A stretch of 64,000 bases of DNA from JBMNGO01 sp050949885 (GCA_050949885.1 JBMNGO010000002.1:62001-126000), one strand, 5' to 3'. Counted from the first letter of the stretch, positions 17,032 through 27,453 are shown. Notes: a model not told the origin generated them from the letters alone. Made by a program: numbers and translations.

Positions 17032-19863
17032 TTAGCATCTTAAAACCTCTTTAAGGTATTTGCCCGTATAGGAATGGGCATTCCTGGTTATTTCCTCCGG
17101 GGTTCCCTGGGCAATGATTCTGCCTCCGTCTTCTCCCCCTTCGGGCCCTAGGTCAATGATATGGTCGGCAGATTTGATCACATCCAGGTTATGTTCGATA
17201 ATCAATACAGTATTGCCTGTATCTACTAACTTACAGAGAACATTAAGCAGTTGTCTTACATCATCCGGGTGTAACCCCGTAGTGGGCTCATCCAGGATAT
17301 ACAAGGTTCTGCCAGTGGATCTTTTGGACAATTCGGTAGCCAGTTTGACCCTTTGGGCTTCACCTCCGGAAAGGGTAGGAGCAGGCTGCCCCAGTTGCAG
17401 ATACCCTAGCCCTACATCCTGCAGGGTTTTTAATTTCCGCTGGACTTTAGGTACAGCATCAAAGAATTCGACTGCCTCAGCAACTGTCATAGAAAGAACA
17501 TCAGCAATGGTTTTGCCCTTATATTTTACTTCCAGGGTCTCCCGATTATATCTTTTGCCTTTACAGACTTCGCAGGGAATATACACATCGGGCAGGAAAT
17601 GCATTTCTATTTTTATAATCCCATCCCCTGTACAAGCCTCACATCGGCCCCCTTTTACATTAAAACTGAAACGGCCTTGATTAAATCCCCGGATACGCGC
17701 TTCTTCCGTGTTGGCAAATAATTCTCGGATACCGTCAAAGGCACCGGTATAGGTAGCTGGATTGGACCGTGGAGTACGCCCAATGGGGGATTGGTCTATA
17801 TTTATTACTTTGTCGATTTCTTCAATACCTTCCACTGACTGATACTTTCCGGAACGTTGGCGGCTCCTATGCAAGTGCTTCATCAAAACCGGATATACAA
17901 TATCCTCTACCAGAGTGCTTTTACCTGAACCAGATACTCCGGTTATTGCTACCATTTTCCCCAGCGGTATTTCTACATCGATATTTTTCAGGTTGTGTTC
18001 CGCTGCGCCCCTGATTATTAAACTCTTTCCATTGCCGGCCCTGCGGCTCTCTGGAACATTGATAGATAGCTGGCCTGACAGGTATTTACCCGTAATGGAA
18101 TCCTGGGCCCGCATAATATCCTCCAGGCTGCCCTGAGCCACTACTCTTCCGCCATAAATTCCGGCATTGGGCCCTATGTCTACTATATAGTCGGCGTTTC
18201 TAATAGTATCCTCGTCGTGTTCCACCACTATGACAGTGTTGCCCAAATCCCTCAGCTTTTTGAGAGTGGCCAGCAAACGGTCATTATCCCTGGGATGGAG
18301 TCCAATACTGGGTTCGTCTAGAACATAAACCACTCCCACCAGACTCGACCCCACCTGGGTAGCCAGCCTGATTCTCTGGGCTTCCCCTCCCGATAAGCTT
18401 CCCGCCGACCGATCCAGGGTCAGGTAGTCCAGACCTACGTCTATTAGGAAATTAAGCCTGGCAATTATTTCCTTCAGCACCTGCCGGGCTATTAATGCCT
18501 GGTTTTTATCTAATTGCAGTTTTTTTAGAAAATGAATCAGGTCTTTTACCTGCATGGTAGTCAAATCAATAATAGATTTCCCTGCCATCAAAACATGCAA
18601 TACTTCCTCCCGGAGCCGTTTTCCCCCACAACGGGGACAGACGTTGGATACCATATATTTTTCAATCTCTTCCCGCATGGCTTCTGATTTGGTCTCCCGG
18701 TAGCGTCTTCTTAAGTTGTTGACTACTCCTTCATAGCTGGAAACAAATGTATGTTCTTCTCCATAGGAGTTGCGGTAGGCTATTTTAATCCTTTCATCAC
18801 CATTGCCGAATAGTATGGTATTAATCTGTTCCTCGAGCAATTCCCTGATGGGGCGGTCCATGGGGATTTTGTGCATCCTGGCTATTTCTGCTACCATTTG
18901 GTTGTGATAGGTTGACAGATGATTGGACCAGGGGATTATGGCCCCCGTTTCCAGGGTCCGATCATAGTCCAAAACCAGCTGGGGATCTATTTCTTTCTTT
19001 TCTCCCAGGCCGCTACAGGCCGGGCAGGCCCCATAGGGACTGTTGAAAGAGAACATCCGGGGAGTCAGTTCGGGCAGGCTGAACCCGCAATCCGGGCAGG
19101 CAAAATCACGGCTGAAAAGTATCTCCGATGGCTCCTGCCCTTTTTGCGGGACCACCTGCAGGGCTACCAGTCCTTCCCCCAGATCAAAGGCCAATTCCAG
19201 GGACTCAGCCAGCCGGCTTCTGATTTTAGGGCTGATTACCAGGCGGTCCACTACAATACTAATATCATGCTTTTTGTTCTTTTCCAGGACTATTTCTTCT
19301 TCTGCAGTATACTCATAACCATCAACCATCACCCTGACAAAACCGTCCCGAAAAATATCTTTTAGCAGTCTCCGGTGTTCGCCTTTTTGTCCTTTGACTA
19401 CCGGAGCCAGAATTTTTATCCGGGTCTTTTCCTCCCAGGCCATAACCATGTCAACCACCTGGTCAATAGTCTGCCTTTTAATAGGCTTATGGCAGTGGGG
19501 ACAATGAGGCAGCCCTACCCGGGCAAAGAGCAGCCGCAGGTAATCATATATTTCGGTGACAGTCCCTACCGTGGAGCGGGGATTGTTGGATGTGGACTTC
19601 TGGTCAATGGATATAGCGGGCGAAAGCCCTTCAATATAGTCCACATCGGGCTTGTCCATTTGTCCCAAAAACTGCCTGGCATAGGTAGAAAGAGATTCTA
19701 CATACCGCCTCTGGCCTTCACTGTATATGGTGTCAAAAGCCAGGCTGGACTTGCCTGAACCGGATACTCCGGTAAACACAACCAGTTGTTCCCGGGGGAT
19801 TTTTATATCAATATTTTTTAAATTGTGTTCACGTGCGCCTTTAACAACTATGTGCCCTTTCAT
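17032..19863 (-). CDS. uvrA: Excinuclease ABC subunit A
   Basis: The damage-sensing ATPase dimer of nucleotide excision repair. It has two ABC modules: Walker A GVSGSGKSSLAFDT near residue 30 and GVSGSGKSTLVEDI near 640, with signature motifs SGGEAQRIRLAT and SGGEAQRVKLAT. Zinc sites are seen as CPDCGF...CPACSG and CEACTGDG...CEVCKG. I chose ATG 19863 (943 residues), which follows AGGAAAGGAAAGCA; the upstream ATG at 19881 has no ribosome site. Only 22 bases separate it from uvrB. Confidence 0.98.
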   Translation of the reverse strand: MKGHIVVKGAREHNLKNIDIKIPREQLVVFTGVSGSGKSSLAFDTIYSEGQRRYVESLSTYARQFLGQMDKPDVDYIEGLSPAISIDQKSTSNNPRSTVGTVTEIYDYLRLLFARVGLPHCPHCHKPIKRQTIDQVVDMVMAWEEKTRIKILAPVVKGQKGEHRRLLKDIFRDGFVRVMVDGYEYTAEEEIVLEKNKKHDISIVVDRLVISPKIRSRLAESLELAFDLGEGLVALQVVPQKGQEPSEILFSRDFACPDCGFSLPELTPRMFSFNSPYGACPACSGLGEKKEIDPQLVLDYDRTLETGAIIPWSNHLSTYHNQMVAEIARMHKIPMDRPIRELLEEQINTILFGNGDERIKIAYRNSYGEEHTFVSSYEGVVNNLRRRYRETKSEAMREEIEKYMVSNVCPRCGGKRLREEVLHVLMAGKSIIDLTTMQVKDLIHFLKKLQLDKNQALIARQVLKEIIARLNFLIDVGLDYLTLDRSAGSLSGGEAQRIRLATQVGSSLVGVVYVLDEPSIGLHPRDNDRLLATLKKLRDLGNTVIVVEHDEDTIRNADYIVDIGPNAGIYGGRVVAQGSLEDIMRAQDSITGKYLSGQLSINVPESRRAGNGKSLIIRGAAEHNLKNIDVEIPLGKMVAITGVSGSGKSTLVEDIVYPVLMKHLHRSRQRSGKYQSVEGIEEIDKVINIDQSPIGRTPRSNPATYTGAFDGIRELFANTEEARIRGFNQGRFSFNVKGGRCEACTGDGIIKIEMHFLPDVYIPCEVCKGKRYNRETLEVKYKGKTIADVLSMTVAEAVEFFDAVPKVQRKLKTLQDVGLGYLQLGQPAPTLSGGEAQRVKLATELSKRSTGRTLYILDEPTTGLHPDDVRQLLNVLCKLVDTGNTVLIIEHNLDVIKSADHIIDLGPEGGEDGGRIIAQGTPEEITRNAHSYTGKYLKEVLRC

Positions 19864-19885
19864 TGCTTTCCTTTCCTGCATATGG

Positions 19886-21898
19886 CTAATGCTTATAGCC
19901 CCTTCTTTTAGAATTTCGTCTTTTTGGTTCCTGCAGTTCTTTAATCAAATCTCTAAGCTCCGCCGCCCTTTCAAAATCCAGCTTTTCAGCAGCCTGCAGC
20001 ATTTGCTGGTGTATCTCCAGGATTACCCGCTGTTTTTCTTCCGGAGGCAGCTGCTGCAGTTGGGCCAGTCCATAATCCGGACCGGGCGATTCCTCCACCA
20101 GGATCGCTTCAATGGGAGCATATACATCTTTCTTTATGGTTTCCGGTGTTATCCCATGAGCCTCGTTATATTCAATTTGTTTCTTACGGCGCCGATTAGT
20201 TTCATCAATAGCTGACTTCATTGATGGTGTTACCTGGTCGGCATACATCAAAACCCTTCCTTCGGTATTTCTGGCAGCTCTTCCGATGGTCTGGATCAGG
20301 GAACGCTCTGAACGCAAAAATCCTTCCTTATCGGCATCCAGTATGGCTACCAGGGCTACTTCCGGCAAATCCAGACCTTCCCGTAAGAGATTAATCCCCA
20401 CTAGAACATCAAATACCCCAAGGCGCAGCTCCCGTAGTATTTCCAATCTCTCCAGGGCAGCTATATCCGAATGCATATATTTTACCTTAATTCCGGCCCC
20501 TTCCAGGTAATCACTCAGGTCTTCAGCCATCCGTTTGGTTAGTGTAGTCACTAAAACCCGAAATCCCTTTTCAACCGTAGTTTTTATTTCTTCAATAAGG
20601 TCATCAATCTGGTTATGGGTGCCCCTAACCTCTACCAGGGGATCAACCAACCCGGTAGGCCGAATAATCTGCTCCACTACCTGAGTACTCCTTGCCAATT
20701 CAAAATCACCTGGAGTAGCACTTACAAAAATCACCTGGTTTATTCTCTGGTAAAACTCATCAAACTTTAATGGACGGTTGTCCAGTGCGGAAGGAAGCCT
20801 AAAGCCATATTCCACCAGGTTCTGCTTTCTGGACTGGTCTCCCTCATACATTCCTCTCAATTGGGGCAGAGCAATATGTGATTCATCAATAAAAAGCAGA
20901 AAATCCCGAGGGAAAAAGTCAATTAAGGTATAGGGAGGTTCACCAGCCACCCGTCCAGTAATATAGCGGGAATAATTTTCAATCCCTTTGCAGTAGCCCA
21001 CCTCTCTTATCATTTCCAGATCGTACCTGGTGCGTTGTTCAATACGCTGGGCCTCCAGGAGTTTGTTCTCCCGGCGCAGCTTTTGGACCTGAATTTCCAT
21101 TTCCTTTTCGATATCACTGGCGGCAGCCAGCATGCGATCCCGGGTAGTAACAAAGTGGGAAGCAGGGAAAATCATGGCATGTAGCCTTTTGCCCAATACT
21201 TCGCCAGTAAGCGGGTTAAATTCGGTGATCCGGTCAATTTCATCCCCAAACAGTTCAACTCTTATGGCATTTTCGCTGGAAGCAGGGAAAATTTCCACCA
21301 CATCACCCCTTACCCGGAAATTGCCCCGATAAAAGTATATATCATTTCTCTCATAGTGGTTTTCTACCAACCGGCGCAATAACACATCACGCGGCAATTC
21401 CATCTGGGGACGCAGGGAAAGGGCCATTTTATAATAATCCTGAGGGGCTCCCAAGCCGTATATACAAGAAACACTGGCAACAATAATTACATCCCGTCTT
21501 TCCAGCAAGGCAGCTGTTGCCGAATGGCGTAATTTATCAATTTCATCATTTATTGACGAGTCTTTCTCAATATAGGTATCAGTTTGGGGAACATAAGCCT
21601 CAGGCTGATAATAGTCATAATAACTGATGAAATACTCCACCGCATTATCGGGGAAAAACTGTTTAAACTCGGAGTACAACTGCCCGGCCAGAGTTTTATT
21701 GGGTGCCAGGATAAGGGTAGGGCGCTGCACCGCCTTAATAATCTGGGCCATCGTAAAGGTCTTTCCTGAACCTGTTACTCCCAACATAGTCTGTTCCCGC
21801 AGCCCTTTTTCCAGCCCGGCCACCAGCTGACTGATGGCCTGGGGCTGATCGCCGGTAGGTTTGTATGTTGATTGCAAGGAAAATTGCTTCTTATCCAT
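19886..21898 (-). CDS. uvrB: Excinuclease ABC subunit B
   Basis: Helicase-like subunit that opens damaged DNA and recruits UvrC. Walker A GVTGSGKTFTMAQ, the damage-probing beta-hairpin YYDYYQPEAYVP, helicase motifs (FIDESHIALPQ, GINLLREGLDLPEV, QTIGRAARN) and the C-terminal UVR domain (LDFERAAELRDLIKEL) are all intact. ATG 21898 follows CGGAG by five bases and gives 670 residues; the frame extends to 21922 without a ribosome site. It heads the uvrBAC operon. Confidence 0.98.
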   Translation of the reverse strand: MDKKQFSLQSTYKPTGDQPQAISQLVAGLEKGLREQTMLGVTGSGKTFTMAQIIKAVQRPTLILAPNKTLAGQLYSEFKQFFPDNAVEYFISYYDYYQPEAYVPQTDTYIEKDSSINDEIDKLRHSATAALLERRDVIIVASVSCIYGLGAPQDYYKMALSLRPQMELPRDVLLRRLVENHYERNDIYFYRGNFRVRGDVVEIFPASSENAIRVELFGDEIDRITEFNPLTGEVLGKRLHAMIFPASHFVTTRDRMLAAASDIEKEMEIQVQKLRRENKLLEAQRIEQRTRYDLEMIREVGYCKGIENYSRYITGRVAGEPPYTLIDFFPRDFLLFIDESHIALPQLRGMYEGDQSRKQNLVEYGFRLPSALDNRPLKFDEFYQRINQVIFVSATPGDFELARSTQVVEQIIRPTGLVDPLVEVRGTHNQIDDLIEEIKTTVEKGFRVLVTTLTKRMAEDLSDYLEGAGIKVKYMHSDIAALERLEILRELRLGVFDVLVGINLLREGLDLPEVALVAILDADKEGFLRSERSLIQTIGRAARNTEGRVLMYADQVTPSMKSAIDETNRRRKKQIEYNEAHGITPETIKKDVYAPIEAILVEESPGPDYGLAQLQQLPPEEKQRVILEIHQQMLQAAEKLDFERAAELRDLIKELQEPKRRNSKRRGYKH

Positions 21899-21928
21899 AA
21901 TTTCTCCGTTCAATAAATTCATCTATAT

Positions 21929-21959
21929 ATAATAGCAAAATATTGGGATAAACCCAATA
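21929..21959 (-). promoter_or_regulatory. Candidate uvrB promoter overlapped by a palindrome
   Basis: On the minus strand TTGGGT (21952-21957) and TATTAT (21929-21934) are 17 bases apart, 31 bases before the uvrB start. A perfect inverted repeat TATTGGG-TTTAT-CCCAATA (21941-21959) covers the -35 and spacer, a position suited to a repressor. It does not match the Gram-positive LexA box (GAAC-N4-GTTC). It could instead be a weak terminator of the upstream gene, since T-rich sequence follows the stem. Confidence 0.4.
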
Positions 21960-21993
21960 ATTCCAATCTGGTAATCCGACTCTTACCATTTCC

Positions 21994-23025
21994 CTAAGAC
22001 ATGGTGATTATACGGGCAATCTCTTCCCGCTTTTTTTGCAGGCCGGTAAAATCCACATGAGGTGAAACAATTCTTTTAATCCTTTGGTTAGCCGCCCTGG
22101 CTTCCTGAAGCCAGTTTTGGGCCTGCCAAATATTGGCTTCGAATGGTCTAGTTTCATTGATAGTACCTGGGAAACCTAAATCGATAACTTTATCCCAGGG
22201 TTTTCTTATCAGTTCCAGGTTTCCTGGGTCTATAAATGCTGCATTAATACCACCTGCTATTATCATTACCAATTTTTCGGGATTAAGGCCACAATGGAAA
22301 TACTCCACCGGGTAGTTCTTCTCCCTCAACTGGCCAGCCAATACCTTTAAAATCTCTGACTTAACACCGTCCTCAGGGCCGTGCAAAAAATATCTAACCC
22401 TGCATTTTAGACTGATTTCTTCGATATAATTTACCATACCTTCATCACTAATCGCACTGGCAAAAAAATGTTTTTCATATACCTGGGAACCTGTAAGATC
22501 CTCGACTAAATTTCTGGTTAAGCTTAATATTTGATCTTTGTCCATATGATACCCTTGGCCACTGTATTGATGGATTTGAATATGCAAAGCCTTTTGCAAA
22601 AACGCCGTGGCCTTTTCCTTTTGGTCTTTTACTCGGTTCTGCAGTTGTACAATTTCATTCTTTTTTTCCAGCCAAGCATTGGACTCAATAAAGTCATTAA
22701 GATTGATAACTTCTATTTTTCCAGCCCCATGTCCCTGATCTCCCGCTGGCAGGTACCCATTGACCAAAGCAGTTTTAGACTGTAAAAGATACGCCCCATC
22801 CAGTCCCTTGCCCGGCTCTGCCGACACCCAGAATTCAACTTCATAACCTCGTTTAGCCAAATACTCTCCCAGGAGCCTGATAAAAGTCGATTTTCCTGCA
22901 CCTGGGGGGCCGTCCAAAATAAATATTTTTTGGCACCCGGCCAATAACTGTGGTACAAAAGAGCAAAAACCCTGACCGGAATTGCTGCTGGTATAAATAA
23001 AACGGATTTGGGATATATGACTCAC
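21994..23025 (-). CDS. Duplicated P-loop ATPase of unknown function (PRK06851-like)
   Basis: The 343-residue protein has two related halves. The first has a clean Walker A (ILDGPPGAGKSTFIRLLGEY) followed by KRGYEVEFWVSAEP; the second has the matching but degenerate LHGPEDGVKSEILKVLAGQL followed by EKNYPVEYFHCGLNP. This layout matches a clostridial family I remember as PRK06851, whose function is unknown. The start is GTG 23025, with a perfect AAGGAGG seven bases upstream; the longer frame from 23109 overlaps the MinJ-like gene and lacks a ribosome site. It sits between the division cluster and uvrB; no role can be assigned. Confidence 0.75.
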   Translation of the reverse strand: MSHISQIRFIYTSSNSGQGFCSFVPQLLAGCQKIFILDGPPGAGKSTFIRLLGEYLAKRGYEVEFWVSAEPGKGLDGAYLLQSKTALVNGYLPAGDQGHGAGKIEVINLNDFIESNAWLEKKNEIVQLQNRVKDQKEKATAFLQKALHIQIHQYSGQGYHMDKDQILSLTRNLVEDLTGSQVYEKHFFASAISDEGMVNYIEEISLKCRVRYFLHGPEDGVKSEILKVLAGQLREKNYPVEYFHCGLNPEKLVMIIAGGINAAFIDPGNLELIRKPWDKVIDLGFPGTINETRPFEANIWQAQNWLQEARAANQRIKRIVSPHVDFTGLQKKREEIARIITMS

Positions 23026-23099
23026 CCTAAAACCTCCTTGCCTTTTATCTAATGTATTCATTGTATTGGCAAAAAGTTGACGGCAATAAGGTTTAACAA

Positions 23100-24356
23100 C
23101 TACCCCCATCTATTAGCCAACCAGTTCCGGCTCCGGCGCCAAATCCCCCTGACTCTGTGAAATAGGGTATCTTCGGGCCAATGGAGGTAACTAGGGCTAT
23201 TATGCTCGGGAACCGGGATGATGCCAAGGTGGTGTTGTTCATAGTAATCGAGGATAATATCCAATTCCTGCCCCTGTCGCATAATCCCCACAGTAATTGG
23301 CCCCTTTTTGTTTTTCAATAGGTTGTTCATCTGGTCTAGCCCGGAAAAAACTTCTCCATCAATGGAAAATAAAACGTCAAGGGATTTAATACCTGCTTTT
23401 TTCGCTACTGAACCCGGTACCAGATCCAGTACCATTATTCCCAGGGGCGGCTTAGTATAAATGGGCCTTTTATTAACCTCCTCCCTTATTCCCAGCCAGA
23501 TTACCAGTTCATGTCCCAGAGGGCTGAACAGGGTGGGCAGGATAACCAGTTGACTGTGCTTATCGGCAATAATGGCTAGGAAGAGCAAAGTCAGGCTATA
23601 CAAAAACAAGTACCCGGCCGATTTTTTCGCCCGGTTTTCCGGGGTGGCGGTAGTAGTCACTTCCCCGTAGCCTAAGATAGCCAAAACCGGCAGTATAGCA
23701 AATACAACCACCTCATTGGCCTGCCTGCCGACTAAGGGCCACCATTCTGGCATTAGCAAGCTACCGGCCGTAGGATCATATCCGGTACCCACCATGGCCA
23801 GCAAGGGAATGGGCCAGAATTTCTGCAGGTTAAAGCCTCCCCTCAGGTAACCAGCTTTTTTTATATAGACCGGCACCGGGTTCAGGTGTCCGCTTAATAC
23901 TATTAAGAGGCTTTCCACCATATGTAGAATAGCAATTAAACCCATAAGCTGGGGTATGTTTATCCTAGGATAGCCGATTAACAGGCTGATTATAGCCAAA
24001 ATCCCCCCGGCATAAGCGAAACAGAGGAATCTGGGACTGAAGAGCATTAATACCAGGGCAATAAGCCATAAGTAGGCTATTCCGATACTAGCTAAATCAA
24101 TTCCTACAATTATTAATATGGCGCTTCCTAATAAGCCTCCCACCAGGCCCAGCAAGGTGGAAACAACTGCAGAACCGAGGAAAATCCTTTTTTCTGTAGC
24201 TATCATTTTGGCCGAGAGATCGTCTAAGCGTTTGTATTGCCACAAGATAATAATAAAAAGGATAAGGTAAATAAAAATGAAAAGGGACGATGTAAAGGTC
24301 TCAGCAACGACTCGCCCCACCAATTCCAGAAGCGGAATAATATATTCTATTTGCAC
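23100..24356 (-). CDS. Polytopic membrane protein with PDZ domain, MinJ/YvjD-like
   Basis: About eight hydrophobic segments (residues 5-300) are followed by a PDZ domain (about 305-380: LGIMVLDLVPGSVAKKAGIKSLDVLFSIDG in outline) and a basic C-terminal tail. The layout and place match Bacillus MinJ (YvjD), which bridges DivIVA and MinD at the division site and lies next to ctpB downstream of ftsEX. Sequence match at residue level was not tested, so the name is an analogy from architecture and order. The start is GTG 24356 after a G-rich GCGGGGGTGG. It lies 31 bases after ctpB. Confidence 0.75.
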   Translation of the reverse strand: MQIEYIIPLLELVGRVVAETFTSSLFIFIYLILFIIILWQYKRLDDLSAKMIATEKRIFLGSAVVSTLLGLVGGLLGSAILIIVGIDLASIGIAYLWLIALVLMLFSPRFLCFAYAGGILAIISLLIGYPRINIPQLMGLIAILHMVESLLIVLSGHLNPVPVYIKKAGYLRGGFNLQKFWPIPLLAMVGTGYDPTAGSLLMPEWWPLVGRQANEVVVFAILPVLAILGYGEVTTTATPENRAKKSAGYLFLYSLTLLFLAIIADKHSQLVILPTLFSPLGHELVIWLGIREEVNKRPIYTKPPLGIMVLDLVPGSVAKKAGIKSLDVLFSIDGEVFSGLDQMNNLLKNKKGPITVGIMRQGQELDIILDYYEQHHLGIIPVPEHNSPSYLHWPEDTLFHRVRGIWRRSRNWLANRWG

Positions 24357-24387
24357 CCACCCCCGCTTTTGCAGACTGCCATGGGTA

Positions 24388-25545
24388 TTACCGCTGTGGT
24401 TCTAATTCTTCCTTGATTATCTCCATGGCTTTAATAAACTGTAGGTCTTCATCGCTATCAGAAGGATTTTCCACTAATACATCGGGGTTTATACCTATTT
24501 CATTTATATCAGTTCCTTTGGGAGTAAAGTATTTCTGAGTAGTAAGTTTTAAAGCTCCTCCATCTCGGAGAGGAAAAACAGTTTGTACGAGACCCTTGCC
24601 GAAGGTTTTTTCTCCCACTAGAACAGCCCGCTGATTATCCTGTAAAGCCCCTGCCAGTATCTCCGAAGCGCTGGCACTATCTTGATTAACCAGCACCACC
24701 ATAGGAATATCTACTTTACCTGTTGAGGCGCGAAATACATTCTGGTGGCCTTTAGCATCCTCAACTCGGACAACTTCATCTCCATCCAAAAAAATGCTGG
24801 CAATTGATACCGAGGCGTCGAAATCACCGCCCCCATTGTTTCTGAGATCGAAAATTAACCCCTTAATCTTATATTCGTTTATAAGTTTATTTATACTATC
24901 AGCCATTTCTTGGCCAGAATGCCTATGAAACTGGCTCAGCTTAATATAGCCTATTCCCGTTTCCTCATCAGCCATACTGTATTCAACAGAAGGGACATTA
25001 ATAATCTCCCGGGTTATTTTAAACTCATATTCCTTACCGTCGGACTCCCGGAAAACTGCCAAGGTCAACTGGGTTCCAGGGTCACCCCGCATCAAATGCA
25101 CCGCATCGTCTTGAGTCATGTTGACAGTACTCTCACCGTTTATCTTTATTATGATGTCCCCATGCTTTACTCCTTCCTCATAGGCCGGGGTACCTTTGAT
25201 GGGCGAAAAGATTTTGAGCCTGCCCTGCTCATCTTGCATTACGTATACTCCGATGCCTCCAAATTCCGCACTAAGCCGCAGTTTCAGCTCCTGCCAGGTT
25301 TCTTTGTCCAAATAAGTGGAATAAGGGTCTTTTAGAGAATCAACTATTCCTGAAGCTGCTCCCTGGATAATCTGAGTATTATTAGTGGTGTATAGGGACT
25401 GGGTCTTTACTAACCCCAGCACACTTAAAAGAGTGCTCAAACCCGAAATATTTGTAACAAAAATAAAGATAATGCCGCTAATAAATAAAAAGCCAACTAA
25501 CGAAAAAAAGAGGCTGATCCCTTTAAATATCCTGTTATTGCCCAA
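24388..25545 (-). CDS. C-terminal processing peptidase, S41 family (CtpB-like)
   Basis: A membrane-anchored serine protease: one N-terminal hydrophobic segment (about 8-32), a PDZ domain (about 95-180, GGIGVYVMQDEQGRL, GVKHGDIIIKING) and the S41 catalytic domain with the Ser/Lys dyad in SASASEILAGAL and GEKTFGKGLVQT. In Bacillus the paralogue CtpB signals between forespore and mother cell by cleaving SpoIVFA; here position beside ftsEX and a MinJ-like gene supports the same type. The start is TTG 25545 with GGCGGTG five bases upstream. Confidence 0.92.
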   Translation of the reverse strand: MGNNRIFKGISLFFSLVGFLFISGIIFIFVTNISGLSTLLSVLGLVKTQSLYTTNNTQIIQGAASGIVDSLKDPYSTYLDKETWQELKLRLSAEFGGIGVYVMQDEQGRLKIFSPIKGTPAYEEGVKHGDIIIKINGESTVNMTQDDAVHLMRGDPGTQLTLAVFRESDGKEYEFKITREIINVPSVEYSMADEETGIGYIKLSQFHRHSGQEMADSINKLINEYKIKGLIFDLRNNGGGDFDASVSIASIFLDGDEVVRVEDAKGHQNVFRASTGKVDIPMVVLVNQDSASASEILAGALQDNQRAVLVGEKTFGKGLVQTVFPLRDGGALKLTTQKYFTPKGTDINEIGINPDVLVENPSDSDEDLQFIKAMEIIKEELEPQR

Positions 25546-25734
25546 ATTTTCACCGCCAATATATGTTAAGTAAACTTATGTTTAATATATTACCTTAATG
25601 GCCTCCTTAAAACAAACGGAGATTCTGCCCAACATTCTTTTTTCTGCCTACCCCCTATATAATTTATTTTTATTAGAAGGTATATCAACTTATTCAGTTT
25701 TTTTTACCCACAAGCAAAGATCAGTTCTTCACTA

Positions 25735-25763
25735 TTGATAAAATCTCTTTTAAATTTTATAAT
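25735..25763 (+). promoter_or_regulatory. Strong sigma-A promoter for the acyl-CoA synthetase remnant
   Basis: TTGATA (25735-25740) and a perfect TATAAT (25758-25763) are spaced by 17 bases on the plus strand, 52 bases before the ATG at 25816, which has GGGAGGAAGG as ribosome site. The control region is intact even though the gene is not. Confidence 0.75.
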
Positions 25764-25815
25764 GCAATGGAATGGGCTACTAACAATTAGTATCGGTAGG
25801 ACGGGAGGAAGGAAA

Positions 25816-27453
25816 ATGCCAATTACTGAATTTTTATCCAATAATGCCAGGGCATATGGACAAGAAAAGTGCCTAACGGAAATAAACCTGGATCTCCAGG
25901 AAAAACATAATGTCAACTGGCGTGAGTTTGAACTGGTAGAACACAGCCCGGCAGGTGAATACCGGCGGGATATGACCTGGAGAGGTATTTGACGAAAAAG
26001 CCAATCGATTTGCCAACCTGCTTCTCAAGAGAGGAATTAAAAAGGGCGATAAAGTAGCTATTCTCCTGATGAACTGCTTGGAATGGCTGCCCATATATTT
26101 CGGCATTTTAAAAGCCGGCGCAGTTGCAGTGCCATTGAATTTCCGCTACACCGCAGAGGAAATTCAATATTGTTTGGATTTGTCCGACAGTACGGCTTTG
26201 GTTTTTGGTCCCGAGTTTATTGACCGGATGGAAGCTGTTTATAAGCATTTGCCTAATATAAGACTACTCTTATTTGCCGGCGAAAACCGGCCTCTCTTTG
26301 CTGAGAGCTATGACCGTCTGACTGCCAATTGTTCTTCAGAACCTCCGCAAATCGAACTGGATGACGAAGATGACGCAGCAATATATTTTTCATCGGGTAC
26401 TACAGGTTTTCCCAAGGCCATCCTGCATACGCACCGGAGCCTGCTGTCAGCTTGTTACACAGAGCATAAGCACCATGGTCAAACCCGTGATGACAATTTC
26501 TTGTGCATCCCGCCCCTTTACCATACCGGGGCCAAGATGCATTGGTTTGGCAGCCTGGTATCCGGCAGCAAAGCCGTTTTGCTGCGGGGGGTTAAACCTG
26601 AATGGATATTAAGAACGGTATCCGAGGAGAAGATTACCATTGTGTGGCTTCTGGTGCCATGGGCCCAGGATATTCTGGATGCTATTGAAAGCGGTCAGGT
26701 AAATCTTAAGGATTATGAGCTCTCCCAATGGAGGCTGATGCATATCGGCGCTCAGCCAGTCCCTCCCAGCTTAATCCGCCGCTGGAAAGAGTATTTTCCA
26801 CATCATCAGTATGATACCAATTACGGTCTAAGTGAGGCTATTGGCCCCGGCTGTGTCCACTTGGGTGTGGAGAACATACACAAAGTCGGTGCCATTGGAA
26901 TACCGGGATATAACTGGGAGGCCAAGATTATAAATGAGAAGGGCTGCCCGGTGCCTCAGGGTCAGGTGGGGGAATTGGTTGTGAAAGGTCCGGGGATTAT
27001 GAAATGCTACTATAAGGACCCGAAATCAACGTCTGCGGTCCTCAGGGATGGCTGGCTATTTACCGGTGATATGGCCCAAATGGATGAAGACGGTTTTATA
27101 TATTTGGTTGACCGAAAAAAGGATGTAATCATCAGTGGCGGGGAAAACATTTACCCGGTACAAATTGAAGATTTTCTCCGTTCCCACCAGGCCATTAAAG
27201 ACGTGGCGGTTATTGGTTTGCCCGATCCGCGTTTAGGCGAAATAGCAGCCGCCATTATAGAACTGAAACCAGGCTATGCGAGTGTTCAGAAGAAGAAATA
27301 CGGGCCTTCTGTGCCCCTATGCCCCGGTACAAGCGCCCCAAAAAAATTATCTTTGACCAGGTACCACGCAATCCCACCGGAAAGATTGAAAAACCGCGCC
27401 TGAGGGAAAAATACGGCGCTACCCGGCTGGTGGCGGCCCAAACTGAGAGATAA
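25816..27453 (+). pseudogene. Acyl-CoA synthetase (AMP-binding) with two frameshifts
   Basis: A class I adenylate-forming enzyme that would activate a carboxylic acid to its CoA ester. Seen: YFSSGTTGFPKAILHTH (ATP loop), DGWLFTGDMAQMDEDGFIYLVDRKKD (as two adjoining motifs) and, in another frame, NPTGKIEK with the catalytic C-terminal Lys. The first frame from ATG 25816 stops at 25990-25992; dropping one G at 25984/25985 restores MTWR-VFDEKANRF. A second shift near 27278-27280 (one base missing) moves the last 58 residues out of frame. Real length would be about 545. Promoter, ribosome site and terminator are intact, so the damage is recent or a sequencing error. It is one of only two plus-strand genes. 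Confidence 0.85.

Noticed and set aside
18919..19365. 148-codon plus-strand frame inside uvrA
   Set aside because: Antisense shadow of uvrA zinc-finger region.
19727..20215. 162-codon plus-strand frame across the uvrA/uvrB junction
   Set aside because: Antisense to two essential repair genes and without motifs.
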